Positions 43,890 to 56,963 of a stretch of 64,000 bases of DNA are shown here, in pieces (positions within the stretch are counted from its first letter, which is position 1; each line of letters opens with the position of its first letter). The position numbers and the translations under genes are program-made. Origin of the DNA: Poecilobothrus nobilitatus. Its lineage: Eukaryota > Arthropoda > Insecta > Diptera > Dolichopodidae. The DNA lies in the NCBI GenBank assembly GCA_947095535.1, contig OX352773.1, positions 123,366,552-123,430,551 of the forward strand, written 5' to 3'. The notes beneath the pieces are model-generated. The model searched no databases. It worked only from the letters and a program-made list of their open reading frames with translations, and was not told the origin of the DNA.

Positions 43890-46817
43890 TACAAAAAGGT
43901 GGAGGTGTATTAATTGCTACAAAAAATTCCATTTGTTCTTCAGAACTGATTTGTTCTCAGTGCGAATTAATTAAAGATACCGAAATTATAGCTATAAAAG
44001 TTAAACTGCAATCTAATAATTTAATCATCATTAACTGTTATATTCCGCCTGCTTCTAGTTTTGATCTTTATTCTAAATACTTATTAGTAATTGAATCGTT
44101 CATTAGTAATATTAATGCAGATGACGATATTTTATTATGTGGTGGTTTTAATTTACCTAATATTAGTTGGGTTGGCCATGATGAAGAACCTTACTTTGTG
44201 CCGAAGGAACTGATTAGCAATATTGATAATAAGGAACTGATTAGCAACAAGTTTCTTCAGTTTATAATTATCGGGGTAATCAATTGGACCTTATTTTCAC
44301 AAAAACTGGAATGACCTAGTTATTATTGGTTGTCCTATGGAATTAGTAAAAATAGATCCTTATCACCCGCCTATCTGCTTTACTTTTTGTTCTTTCTCCT
44401 CTGTACATGTCGATTCTGCTTTTTCATATCGTTTTAATTTTTTAAAAGCTAATTTTGCTGATATTAATAATTTTTTAAATTCTTATGATTTTTCATTCAT
44501 TAGTTCTTCTGATATAAATGCCTCAGTTAATAGCTTCTATGAAGTTATCTTGTTATCTATTTCTCGATTTGTTCCTCTAGTAGTTGATACTAGTAATATT
44601 TCTAGTCCGCCTTGGTTTACTAGAAATCTGAAAACTTTAAAAAATAAAAAAAACAAAGCTTGGCGTAAATTTGTCAAAAGTAATTTGAACCACGATTATA
44701 ATAATTTTTTGATCTTGTTTAATGAATTTAAATTAATGGCAGATAATCTTTACGCAAATTATGTTTCTAATATGTCCTCGAATATCAAAACCAACCCGAA
44801 ACTCTTTTGGAGATTTGTGAACTCTAAGAGAAAAAGGATCAATACCCTGCTTTTTTTAAATATAAGAATACTGTCAGCAACGATTCTAAAGTTATTTCTG
44901 AATTCTTTCGCGATTTTTTTGCATCTAGTTACACTACTCCGGTTTTTTCTGTAAACGAAACAAATTTCCATCATCTTGATAATTTTTCGAAAACTACACT
45001 TACTAATATCTAATATAAATTCTAATTTGATTTGCAACTATTTAAATAAAATTGACGATAATCCTAGTCCTGGTAGTGATAGTATTCCTAATTTATTTTT
45101 AAAAAATTGTTCTGTATCTTTAGCCGGCCCGCTTTCGACTATATTTAATTACTCATTAGCTTGTGGAGTTTTCCCTTCAATTTGGAAGACTGCTCTTATT
45201 AGACCTATTCATAAAAAAGATCAAAAAAAATGACGTAACTAATTATCGTCCAATAGCTAAACTATCAGCAATTCCAAAACTCTTTGAACTAATTGTTTTT
45301 GATTCTATTTATGATCATTGCACGAATTTCTTGTCACCACTTCAACATGACTTTACGAAAAATAGATCCACTGTCACCAACTGGTTGAGTCAACATCAAC
45401 TTTTCTCAAAAATATGGAGGATGGTTTTCAAACAGATGTAATTTACACTGACTTTAGTAAAGCTTTCGATCTTCTTCCTCATAATATCATTATTTTTAAG
45501 TTAAAAAAATTAGGGTTTCCCTCTTATTTTATAAATTGAATATGTTCCTATCTTTCTGATCGTAGCTACTCTGTTTTATTTCGTTCTAGAACTTCTGCTC
45601 CATTTATAGCTCCTACTGGTGTTCCTCAAGGTAGTCATCTTGGTCCTTTATTGTTCATTATTTCGATTAATGACATCACGTCTTTAATTTTAAATAGTCA
45701 AATTAAAATTTATGCCGATGATATGAAAATTTAAAAAAAAATTAAATCGTTAGATGATTCATTAGCATTGCAAGAAGATTTAAATCGTTTCCATAATTGG
45801 TGCATTAACAATAATCTCCTTCTTAATATTAACAAATGTGCTTTTATTACTTTTACGCGCCATTCAAACCCTTTATTCTATATTTATTCTTTTAATAATC
45901 AACCTATTTCATCTGTCTCTTCAATTAAAGATTTAGGAGTACTGTTCGACAGTAAACTTTCATTTCAGCTACATTATACCTATATATTAAATAAAGCAAA
46001 TTCAATGCTCGGTTTCATTAAACGTTGGGCAAGAGAATTTCAAGACCCTTATGTGTTTAAATCGCTTTATACTTGCTTGGTAAGACTCAATTTAGAATAT
46101 GCTAGTCAGGTGTGGAGCCCATTATATAGAGTACATATTAATAGGGTTGAATCTGTTCAAAAAAAATTTCTCAGATTTGCTCTCCGTCACCTTTATTGGG
46201 AAGACCCACATAATCTCCCACCGTACGAGCATCGTTTAAACTTATTAAATCTTTCTACTCTTGAAAAACGTCGTGATGTTGCTGATATAATATTCTTAAC
46301 AGAATTGCTAAAAGGTAATATTGTGTCTTCTCAGTTACTTGATAGAATTGACTTTTGTCCAGTTTCAAGATTAAGATCACATAACATATTTTATGTTTAA
46401 TTTCATAGAACTAACTATGGAAAACACGAACCTCTAAATAGAATGATGTCCTTTTCTAATAAATATAAACAAACTATTAATTTTGAACTTTCTAAACTTA
46501 CTTTAAAGAAGAATCTTTATTTGCATCATTGAAATTTAAGGAGTACCTTTAGCTTGTTACTCATTTTAATTAATTTTTATTGTTTTTTATTTTTCTTCTC
46601 TTTTTTATTATTAAAATTGTGTATTATATTTTGTTAAAGATTGCTTATTATTTAAAGTTTAATTAATATTATTAATATAAATTTGTATTTATTTTTAATA
46701 GTTTTGTAATTAATTCTTGTTACTTAATACATGTTAATACTTTATAATTTTTAAATTTATACTTTGTAACGTGTTTGAGTTAAGCATGAGTCAGTTAAAT
46801 AAATAAATAAATAAATT
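43890..46817 (+). pseudogene. LINE-A: endonuclease, reverse transcriptase, 3' end
   Basis: The longest LINE-A copy. The endonuclease starts mid-domain (GGGVLIATKNS), includes NCYIPPAS and CGGFNLPNISW, where the metal-site aspartate of GDFN is glycine. The linker (44337-44954) leads to the reverse transcriptase with NPSPGSDSIPNLF, PIHKK, NYRPIAKLSAIPKLFE, DFSKAFDLLPHN, GVPQGSHLGP and the catalytic YADD at 45711-45722; a stop follows five codons later. The C-terminal frame 45768-46400 continues to the end. The 3' end is a TAAA repeat at 46795-46817. Several frameshifts make it dead. Clade is Jockey/CR1-like. Confidence 0.88.
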
Positions 46818-46975
46818 ATTATCATTATTATTACAACTATTATAATTATTATTATTATTATCATTATTATTACAACTATTATAATTATTATTATTATCAT
46901 TACTATTATTACTATTATTATTATTTATTATTATTTTGTTATTAATATTATTATTATTACCATTAAATATACGAT
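46818..46975. repeat. ATT/ACAATTATT microsatellite
   Basis: Trinucleotide ATT runs with two copies of TTATTACAACTATTATAATTATTATTATTATCA follow the LINE-A tail. Confidence 0.85.
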
Positions 46976-47699
46976 ATACATTATTACGATATGAAATTAT
47001 TACATATTTTTTATTTATATGACCTGACAGGGGTTTGATGACCTAAAAGGGAGGTGGCGTTTAGTTGGTTAAAGTTCAACACTACTAAAGAATATTCGTG
47101 CGTTGATCTTATTGGTGTCGTTAGAGAATCCCACCTAATCCTAAAAAAAAAAAATTTGATTGGAGATGATTATGTGTAAATAGTGTTCTGAATCAGCTAG
47201 AGGTGAAGTTGGAGAAACAGTTTGTAAAAGTTTGTGAAATTTTCTGAGAGTGAAACTGGTTTGCCGCGCTCATGTATCAATATCTTAAAATTAAATAGTA
47301 GTTCGATTATAATTAAGCTGGAAACTCAACAAACCAATTCGATTACAAAAATTTTGACATAAACCAATATGATATGTCGAATGTTATTTGCTATAGAGAT
47401 GAGCAATTGAAAAAAATAGGGTGCGAAAATAAACAGTCGGTAAACAGTCGGTAAAATTAAGCAAACTAAAATTTGATATTGAATCGAAATTAAAAGATAG
47501 TTGAAGTTATTAAGTAACGGTTGATAGCTAACCGTTATTTCAAGTTAATAAGGTACAATGATGAATTGTTAAAAAATTTAATTAAGCTATAACTTCCATG
47601 AAGAGAAAGATGTAAAAATAATTAAGTAGTATGATACCCGAAAAAATAATAATAATTTTAATGCTATAGTAGAAGTTAATCAAAAGGATCATGATGCTA
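46976..47699. other. AT-rich DNA without recognised genes
   Basis: No recognised domain. It may include decayed 5' sequence of the LINE-E fragment that follows. Confidence 0.4.
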
Positions 47700-48395
47700 T
47701 AATGAGTAAACCAGCCTTTGACTGAAAATTAAGAATTGTGTTCGAATTTTGCAGAGTCTACAATAGCATAAATCTACGACGCTGTTACAATTGTATGCGT
47801 TTCTTACGTACAATTGGTACATGTTCAAAATATAAACTATGTATTCAATGTAGGCAATAGGATCATATAAAAACAAATTGCAAAAATTTCTTTTATATGT
47901 AAAGAAGCTAATGAAAAAAAAACCTCATTAAATTTGAATACCAATCATAGTGTGATGAGTACCAAAAGTCTTATCTTAAAAAGGAAAATAGATGCTATAA
48001 ATCGTTTAAACTATTGCTAAATGATGAAATTACATACATAAGCACAAATATACAAGGGTTAACGGGTAACTTTGCAAAGTTAGAATTATTAATTACACAA
48101 AATAATGTAGATATTGTACGAAGGAAACACATTTGAGAAATTAATAATGAAGTAGAAGTAGTAGTAGTAATTCAAATGTTACAGATTGCAGATTGTGTTA
48201 TGTCAAAAAATACTATAGATTATCTTTGATTAGTATGTATGTCTTTCAAAATAAGTTATGAATTCTTCTCTTCAAATTGAAAGTTGGTAATAAGAAAATT
48301 TATTTTACCGTTTTATATAAAAGTCCTACAACCTTCGTCGCTACTGAATTTGTACAAGTTTTTTCTAACTGGGTGGCAGACATGGGAGTAATGCA
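47700..48395 (+). pseudogene. LINE-E fragment: gag zinc knuckle and endonuclease start
   Basis: A CCHC-type cluster (RRCYNCMRF, then LCIQCRQ, a stop, DHIKTNCKN) at about 47765-47890 is the zinc knuckle of a LINE ORF1. About 150 bp on, NIQGLTGNFAKLELLI and NNVDIV (48045-48120) mark an endonuclease N-terminus, and KIYFTVLYKSPTTF near 48298 its core. The copy stops near 48395; no reverse transcriptase follows. Confidence 0.7.
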
Positions 48396-49670
48396 TTAAA
48401 TTGCCAATTAAATTGATTTAGCATTAGCATTCATTTTTTTAATGCTATCAAAATATTTACTATTAAAACATTTAATGATAATTAAAATCAATTTTCATTA
48501 TCATTGAATTTTTTAATGCTAATGAAAATCGATTTTAATTATCATTAAATCATTATCATTATCAATTATCATTAAATATTTTAAAGCAAAATACTTTAAA
48601 TGTCACACTGAAAAAAAAGTTTCTTTCATATTTACGAATCAAAAACATTAACTTCAAATTCTTGAAAAATCATCAATGTTAAGTAAAAATCATAAATATT
48701 ATGAAAAAATTATGAAAAACGTTTGATGATTTTTTACATCGTACACTATTGTTACAAACTAGCCATCAACAGCTTTCTGTTCAAGTTTTTTTGATATGAT
48801 CATAAATAATATTATGTATATTAAAAAACTACAAAATAAATCATAAAATTCAAAAAAGGTTTTTTTTCTCTATAGTTTACTATAGTTAATATACATATGT
48901 ACGTACTTTATATATATGTATCTATGTAGGTACTTATATAATATAATAATAAAAGCATGTAAATTCTAACTAAGTATAAATACATACATATACATGCATA
49001 TACATATATACCTACTTAGTTAAACTAATTAACATTAATCCAATATATGTACCTATGTTATTAATAATTTTATACATTTTTATACAATTTATAAAATAAA
49101 AATTAAAATCTTCTTGATATATTATAGTCAAATACAGTTTACTTCAATTGTAACGAGGAATTATTTGTTACTTAATCATTCTAAATAACACATTTTTATA
49201 TACTCTTTAGTTTATTTTTCAAAAAAAAATATACTTAAATACACAAATTGTCTGTGATAAATCAAGAAATCTCATGTATACTTTTTCGTATAACTAGAAA
49301 AAAATTTCATTTTATTTAAAAAATAAAAACCATACAATAAATATGACAACATTGCTAATTGTTAACTATATTTAATGTTAATATTTAACATGCATTCTTT
49401 TTTATTCGGTTTATAACACATACATACAGCACATCATGGAGATAACTCATCTTTTCTTTGTATTTTAAAAATAGTTTTATTGTAATACATTTGTGAATTT
49501 TATGTTAATGAATTGTAATATTATATAACTAGAATAAATAAAATTTATTTAAAACTAACAATCGAATCTAAATTACTTACAAAATCTACATTAAATTACC
49601 AGTATTCAAATTATTATCTATCTTAGTATAGCAATACGAAGTTACAATGTACATACACACCAATTTATTT
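48396..49670. other. AT-rich low-complexity DNA
   Basis: ATTAATGATAATTA/ATCATTAA-type imperfect repeats at 48400-48600 and TA-rich runs at 48880-49050. No gene recognised. Confidence 0.5.
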
Positions 49671-49674
49671 ATTT

Positions 49675-49868
49675 ATTTTTTTTTTTTTAATGCATTTCTC
49701 TGCCACATAAATGTGGACAGGAAATTACACAGTCTTTCCTGTTCAGGCGTGACTGTAAATGTCGTAAGGGGGAATAACTCTTACGACGTGTGTGGGATTC
49801 GAACCCATACTCCCTCGGTGTTTACAGCGTATTTTATACACTATTACCCACTAGACCACTGAAGCCCC
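49675..49868 (-). mobile_element. tRNA-derived SINE, copy 2
   Basis: On the minus strand it starts GGGGCTTCAGTGGTCTAGTG (A box) with GGTTCGAATCC (B box) and shares the full body with the 11319 copy, including AGGAAAG-CTGTGTAATTTCC; it has about 14 extra bases (TTTACAGTCACGCC) before CTGAACAGG. The A tail appears as T's at 49675-49689. Confidence 0.88.
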
Positions 49869-49968
49869 AAAACTTTTTTTTTTTATTCAAGGTTAAATTG
49901 AATATGATTGTATATCAAAGAAGAAAATGAAAACCGTTTATGCATATTAAAATTTAAAAAAAAAAGAA

Positions 49969-50711
49969 GGCCCTGATTTCGATAGTCATATCACTTTCAT
50001 TTTTTATGAAAAACAAAATTTTTGATTTCGATAGTCATAAAAAATGAAGAGAAGCTGATTTTGATAGTCATATTTTATGAATATAATCATTTAAAACGTC
50101 AAATTTTCTCATTTTGAAATTGTTAAATGAGTGCTTGTAAAAATGGATTTAGGAAAAAATTATGAAGTATTTTATTTATATTTATGTGAATATAGGCATT
50201 TTTATAAGTAACCTATGACTGTGCGATAGCCCATCATAGGTTACTTATAAAAGAAAGCAAGAAAGCCCATTAATTTGTGAATTAGAAGTCGTTCCCACAT
50301 GATTAAAAAAAAGGTACTCAGTACTCACCGATTTTGTAGTAAAATTTAAATATCATAAAAAAATAAAAAAGTTCAACTTTTAAGCCCGCCCCAAAAAACA
50401 GAAACGAAAAACTAAGGAACCACTTTCGGCACTTTTTTTAATTTTTTGCTTTTTTTCTATTACAGTATTGGCAACTACGTGTTTTAAATCTTAATTTTTT
50501 ACTTATAGCTTAGTCAAAACTTACTTACTTTACTTATATATAGTCAAAACCTCAAAATAAGAAAGTATTGCCGGTTTAAAAAAAAAATATAAATCATTTT
50601 AATTTTAAATTCCATTTCATTTTGCCCGACTATCGAAATCGCAAAAAATTATTAAAATGAAATGAAATTTTTCATTTTCATTTTTATGCAATGACTATCG
50701 AAATCAGGGCC
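49969..50711. mobile_element. MITE with 21-bp perfect TIR and central hairpin
   Basis: GGCCCTGATTTCGATAGTCAT (first 20 bases at 49969) is exactly mirrored at 50691-50711. Internal copies of GATTT(C/T)GATAGTCAT occur near 50020 and 50058. The flanks GAA at 49966-49968 and 50712-50714 are a likely 3-bp target duplication. A perfect 17-bp inverted repeat lies at 50202-50250. Length 743 bp, no coding capacity; the superfamily is uncertain. Confidence 0.8.
50202..50250. repeat. 17-bp perfect hairpin inside MITE
   Basis: TTATAAGTAACCTATGA (50202-50218) and TCATAGGTTACTTATAA (50234-50250) are exact reverse complements around a 15-nt loop. It could be a small nested element or a secondary-structure feature. 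Confidence 0.75.
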
Positions 50712-50798
50712 GAATTTAGTATAATATAAAAGATGAATAAATTTCATATTGATAGATGTCGCGACTATTTGGGGCACAGCCTTAATTTTTTTCCTATA

Positions 50799-51023
50799 CT
50801 AAAAAATTTGTTCTACTTGGAATGTCTTATATATGTATAGTCTTTGCTTAAACTCATTATCGGCCACAATTTTCTTCGGTTTGCCTACTTGCGAGATATG
50901 TTGTTCTAATTTTTCTATAATAGTAACATAATTTCTGTCGCTAAGATGATATGCTGTACCAAATTTGGAGGACTTGTCTATAATTGTTAAGAAGACATGT
51001 CTCATAATAACGTAAGTGTCAAT
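50799..51023 (-). pseudogene. Ty3/gypsy integrase core, split by LINE-D
   Basis: On the minus strand: VFLTIIDKSSKFGTAYHLSD, then IVADNEF, the integrase core around the first two catalytic positions. Its upstream half is at 53305-53856 on the other side of LINE-D. The 3' end of the gypsy copy and its 3' LTR are missing to the left. Confidence 0.75.
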
Positions 51024-53304
51024 GGCTTTGTAGCCCCTGCAAAAATAGTCGCAAGAAAAGAAGGTCAACAGCAACAAATATCACATCTAGAGAAGAAAAA
51101 GATTACAACGAAATCATTTTAACAAAGTTGAATGAAATTTTAGCTAAGCTAGATCAATACGATAATCAATTTCAGGATGTGCGAGGCAAGGTCAGTGCTA
51201 TAAAAGAACACATGAATACAGTCATTGATAAAAACATTGAACTTAGAAATGAAATTATAATTTTAAAGGATAAAATTAACAAAAATTTGATCGAAATTGA
51301 AAAGCTGAAACAACGACATCTTCAAAACGTTATTGTAGTTAAATTTGTAATCTCTAAAATTGTAGTTAAATTTAGTAATAATGATATAAAAGAGAAAATT
51401 ATGGTCAATAAAAAAAAGTGAAACTGAACATGTCAAATCTTGATCTTGTTAGCAAAGATAAACAAACTGTTGCTAGCAAAGATAAGGGAGAGGATGTTGA
51501 CATTGAGGAACAAATAGATGTTAACCAAGTTGAAAAAAAAAGTGTATTAAACACAATTTTCATCAATGAATGTTTAACTTCATATTTCAGTTTACTGTTC
51601 AAGAAGGCAAGCGATTTGAAACGCAACAAGAAAATTAAATTTGCTTGGGTTAAAGATGGCAAAATATTCATCAGAGAAAATGAAAAAAGTAAAATTATTA
51701 ACATAACATCTGAAACAGTTTTGAATGTTTAATAACCAGTGTGATGATTTTATTTTGCCACTTCAAATTCAAAGCATAAGTTGCAATAATACAAAGCAAA
51801 TAAAACTCAAAAGTACTAATTTATTAAAAATTATTTATATTGAAGAAATATTGTTGATTCTTGACAGCCTAAAAACAACTATCCATGTTATTGTGTTCTG
51901 GAAACTTGGCGTTCAGATGATGAAAAAGATATTGTAAACTTAAAAAATTACAATAAGGCTCTCTCATGTATAAACAAACGTCGTGGTGGTGGAGCAGCAA
52001 TTTTCATACACAACAACCTCGATTATAATATTCAAAATTCCTTCTGTGATAATTACAACAGCATAATTAATATTGAGATTAACTACAACCAAAAACATAT
52101 AAATTTGGTAGCTATATATCGCGGCCACCTGAAAATAGCAAAGATATGATAATTATACATTTAATAATCTACTGGAAACAATAGTTCATTACATCTTGAA
52201 AAAACTTAGCAAATGTTGCCACATATGAAAACTTAATTCATTAAAATAAGAAAAATTTGCCAATTTGGTTTGACACTGAATGTTGTAAATTATGAAAAAT
52301 ACAAAAAATGATTGGCACAGAAAACATACGAAAAACTATGAATATGAGTACTTTAGAAATATATATAAATTTTGGTTGAATAAATACACAAGTACCAAAC
52401 GTAAAAAACAAGTAAATTATGACATAGTTAAATTTCAAAATGCTGAAGGAAACCCAAAAAAAGTTTGGAATCCCATTAAAAATATCATAACTTATAAATC
52501 AAACGACCAAAACAATTTCTTAAAACAAAATATGCAAGATTGTGACAAACAACGCAAATTAAATGAGTTCAATAGCTACTATGCTAATATTGGCAAGTTG
52601 TTAGCACAAAACTTTGAATCTGTCTATTAACCAAAAGTAAGAACTTTAGCTAGATAAAAATATAAATGTAAGTGAAACAAAAATTTCAATATACAAACTA
52701 AAAAATACTAAACTAAACTAAATAAATAATTCAGCAGGCTACGATAACATACAAACGAAAACAATAAAAACATGTAAAGAAGAATTAGCTGAAAATCTAT
52801 GTAGCATAATTAATGGATCTCTCAACCAAGGAGTGGTACGAATGAAATTAAAATTAGCATAGTAATTCCAATTTATAAGGGAAATGGTGACAAGAAAATT
52901 ATAAGTAAATACCGACAGATATTGGTTGCATCAATGGTAAGTAAAATAACAGAAACCTGGGTTAATAATCAATTGACGTAGTATTTATGTGATAATAAAT
53001 TAACAGGTGATAGATGGTATGGATTTCGAAAAGGTTCAAACACAAATTCTGCACTATTTGATCTTATAAAACATGTACAAGATAATTTAGGTAAAAAAAA
53101 AGAAATTATCTTCTGCATTTTTCGACAATTTGTTTTTGTTTACTCTTTAATATTGAATTTAAGCTTTTACTCATTCTTTTATTTTTTTTTAATGCAATTA
53201 TAAAAGCTAATAATACTATTGATAATTTTAACATTTAAAGTTAAACCTGTTTATACACTATGTACTAGCTTAAAGCTCTTTTGGAGAAATTAATAATAAA
53301 TAAA
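51024..53304 (+). mobile_element. LINE-D inserted in gypsy integrase
   Basis: Begins near 51024 with a CSPCKNSRKKRRS-type start and ORF1 coiled coil (51128-51421). A second ORF1 piece (51418-51732) contains IFINECLTSYFSLLFKKA and KIKFAWVKDGKIFIRE, the Baculo_FP_C-like domain found in some LINE ORF1 proteins. ORF2 follows: endonuclease fragment (NKRRGGGAAIFIHNNLDYNI near 51980), linker (52292-52630) and reverse-transcriptase start (VIPIYKGNGDKK, then WYGFRKGSNTNSALFDLI near 53020). The catalytic core is deleted; sequence jumps near 53130 to a 3' UTR ending AATAATAAATAAA at about 53304. Confidence 0.75.
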
Positions 53305-56300
53305 TGTGAATTATATCATTTATTTCTGATGGAGTTTCACTGATTTCAAATTTGGGTCTTATAGGTCTTATGTCATACTTGACAGTTTGACAAACTTAAC
53401 ATTGATTAATTACAATCTAAATTAACTCTAGTAACTTGGGGTAATATATTTTGAACTTAATTTGATTATATGTTTCCTGAATGCCGGTGTGAAAACTTTC
53501 TCTTATATGGTATAGAGATATTTGTTTAACCGTTTCGACTTCAGTTTCTATTTCTTGTGCTCTGAATGACCATTGTATAAATTTTATTGCATTATCATTT
53601 GAGTGCATTTGTATGAGTTTTTCTTGCACAATGTTATATTTTGTGTCCGAATTTTCTTTAAATTTCTGAAATTTCCTACTTTACCTTTATTAAGGTACTT
53701 TTTAAATATTTCGCCTAATCTATTAAAATAATATTCTGCTATTGTTATGATTCTTCCAAAATGAGTTTCTAATTCTACTGTTTTGTTATTTGTTAAAATT
53801 ATTTGAGTTTTGTACTTATTTACTATTTCTTCTTTTATATTAATATGGTTCAGCAATTCTTCGCTTGCAGAATGAACTGTTGCAATTGTACTATTATCTT
53901 AAATATTAAAATTTTCGAGAGATTGTGCAAAGCTTTTATCATTCTCTCCCTCATTTACTTTATGTTCTATTCTACTAAGAAAATCTGCGACATGATTTTC
54001 CTTTCTCTTGAGATACTCAATATCAAATTGGTATTCACCTAATTTTAACAACCATCTTTGATGCCTATGTGATTGGTCTTTACCCTTATATTTCGCATGC
54101 AAATATTTTATTGGTTGGTGGTCCGTCAATATTTTAAATTTATTGCCGTAAAGGTAGGGTCGAAAGTAGTTTACTGACCACATAATTGCTAAGAATTTCT
54201 TATCAGTAGCAGAATAAATACATGCATGACTATTTAACGTTCGCGAAGCAAAACATACAGGATATCCTTCCTGCGACAAAACAGCGCCAATTGCATAGTT
54301 TGATGCATCTGTTGTCAAAACAAATGGTTTTTCAAAATTTCGATATTTTATTACTGGATAACTTGTTATTAAATGTTTTAATTTTTCGAACGCTTCAGCG
54401 TAGTTTGGGTCGTTGGTATTAATTTTTATATCTATTTTCAAATATTACGTGATAGGTTGCGCAGCTTTGGCGTAATCCTTCACAAATTTCCTGTAGTACC
54501 CTGTCATTCCTAAAAAACTTTTAATGTTTTTGAGTTTTTGGTTGTTCTAACTTTTCTATTGTTTTTATTTTATTGGGGCTAGGCTTTAAATCATATTTTG
54601 TTAATAAGTGCCCTAAGAACTCAAGTTTCTTTTTTCATGAAATTACATTTATTCATTTGAATTTTCAGTTTTTTCTTCTAATAGATTGCTTTCATATGTT
54701 CTTTGAGAGAGGTATTGAATATTAGTATATCATCTAGATATACTACACAAATCTGGTTTATATATTCTCTCAATATTTCATTTATTAACTGTTGGAATGT
54801 TGCTGGTGCGTTTTTTACAGCAAACGGCATTCAAATTCATACAGTCCATGTGGTGTCAGGAAAGCTGTTTTTTTTCTGTCTCTTCCCTAATAGAAATTTG
54901 ATGATAACCCTTTTGCCAAATCTAACGTTGTAAAGTATTAGGCATTTCTCAGTTTGTCTAGAATAGAGTCAATATTCGGTAATGGGAATTTGTCGTACAC
55001 TGTTACGTCGTTCAGTCGTCTATAATCTATCACGATCCTGAATTTCTTTTGACCTGAATTATCGGTTTTCTTTGGTACGACTATCAATTAGCTTGAATAT
55101 CTTGAATTACTCTTTCGAATAATTCCCTGTTCTTCGATTTCCTTAATCTGTTTTCTAACTTCCTCGTGTTTTGGCGGATATCTATATAACTTTGAATTAG
55201 TTGACTGTTCTGTTGTCGTAACCATTTCGTGCTGAATTCCTGTTGTTTTAATTAACTTATCCCCTTCTTTGAAAAATAGATTACTGAATCTTTTTACTAA
55301 CTTTTTTACTTCTGAGAGTTCTTCTAAATTAAGGTGATCTAACTTTAATAGGTTTAAATTAGGATCTACTGTCTCTAAAGTGCATATTTAATTGAATTTA
55401 TACGGAGTGTTGATAAATTTTATATTTTGTCCATTTAAATTATTTATTCCTTGTTCGAAATCTATTATACTGTCTAAATAACTTCTCAATAGATCTGCAC
55501 CTATTATAGTTTGATATTTTCGGTTAGGTAATTTTTTTTACTTTCCATCGTATTAATGCATTGGACGGAGTATTAAATTCTAGTGCTGCTACAGTATGAA
55601 TTTCAAAATTGATTTGATCTTTACTATTTACTGTTGAAAAAGAGATTGGTTTTATTTTTATTTTTTTAAAACCTTCTATGTTGTCGTTTATAATACTAAA
55701 ATTAGAACTTGTATCAATAAGGGCTATTAATTTTTTATTTTCAATTATTACTCTAACAATAGGGAGTTCTTCCGAGGCTAATTTAGAAAATATGTTAAGT
55801 TATTACATTCACTTTTATCGAACAACTTTTTCATGTAGCCCCATCCATTACGGAGCTACAGCCCCTCAAACTTTGAAAAAGCCCTATTTTTAAATGCATA
55901 TATCTTATGTTCTGCTTAAGATTTTTTTAATCTGGAAACGTCATACGACAGGTATTTTTTTTAACTTTGTAAATTAATATCAAAATTATACAATTTTTTT
56001 AAATTTAGTATTTAAATTTACCGTTATGAGAAAACCAAATTGTGCATAATTTTTCTACTTTCATAACTCCGGCAGGCTTTTAGATGGAGGCTTGAAATTT
56101 TGAGACAAGAACTTTTAGAATTAGTATAAGTTTCCTTACAAAACTTTTTTGTACCCCTGTTTAAGAGGTATTAGCTGATAAATTGAAAATTTGCTATTTT
56201 TAGGCACCTGTAACTTAAGCACCTGTACAAATTTGTTTTCGGCAAGACATAAAAAAAGTTTCAAATTTTGGTGCAAGTTACAATTCTAAGCCTTTTGTAT

Positions 56301-56650
56301 TGTGTTTTGGAAATGTGCGCTTTTAAAAACCGTTGGTTTACATTCTACCTTGTTTCTATTGTATTTATAATAGAAAACTATCGACATTGCTTAAGTCTAC
56401 ATAATTAGTATCATTATAGTATTTTTGAAGCTCATCGGCTTTATATTTTAAATTTTGGATTTGTGTAACTAAATCACTTACGAATTTACACGGAGGTGTG
56501 ATATCATCCTGTAAATTTCAGCTGGTTCAATTTCTGGTTTTTATTTCCTTTTCAGTGTTTACTTGATGAGTTTCCAGTTGTCAGCTTGCGGGATGTTTAT
56601 GATGGTATTTTTGGCTTCACCTTGGATTTTTTCATTATTGCCCATGTTCG
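53305..56650 (-). pseudogene. Ty3/gypsy element: gag, protease, RT, RNase H, integrase start
   Basis: From right to left on the minus strand: a gag-like start MGNNEKIQGEAK near 56645 with FVSDLVTQIQNLKYKADEL; retropepsin ALIDTSSNFSII near 55710 (DTG changed to DTS); reverse transcriptase with MPFAVKNAPATFQQLINE and YLDD at about 54731-54742; RNase H in the 180-codon frame 54441-53899 (TTDASNYAIGAVLSQ, SATDKKFLAI, LTDHQPIKYL, ENHVADFLSR); and the integrase zinc-binding region to 53305 (HTGIQETYNQIKF, CQTVKYD). Many stops. A 17.6/297-like group is likely from the arrangement. An unrelated repeat (56110-56375) interrupts gag/protease. Confidence 0.85.
56110..56375 (+). repeat. Dispersed repeat shared with 16845-17100
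   Basis: Aligned in opposite orientation with 16845-17100 (see that entry); it lies between the gypsy protease and gag remnants and so is probably an insertion. Confidence 0.45.
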
Positions 56651-56774
56651 AGCAATAATTTAGTTTTTAATTTTCTTTTCTTAATTTTTTTGTGCTTTTT
56701 TATTTTTTTTAACTTGTAAAAACTTTATTTATTTTATACTCTTAACTTTAAATTTAACTTACAAATTAACTACA

Positions 56775-56963
56775 AAATTTTTTTTTTTTTATTTATTTAT
56801 TAATATTAATATTACATACATAAATGTAATGTTTATATTATATACTATATATTTACATTATATTTGGTCGTAAGGGGGGTATGTAAAGAAAAAACACTTA
56901 CGACCTGTGCAGGGATCGAACCCACACTCCTTCGGTTAATACGCCACACGCCTACCGAAGCCC
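56775..56963 (-). mobile_element. tRNA-derived SINE, copy 3 (diverged)
   Basis: On the minus strand: CGGGCTTCGGTAGGCGTGTGGCGT head, GGAGTGTGGGTTCGATCCC (B box with changes), and GTCGTAAGTG...CCCCCTTACGACC body. About 20 bases between A and B boxes are missing and the tail half has diverged, so this is an older or different subfamily. Confidence 0.75.
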
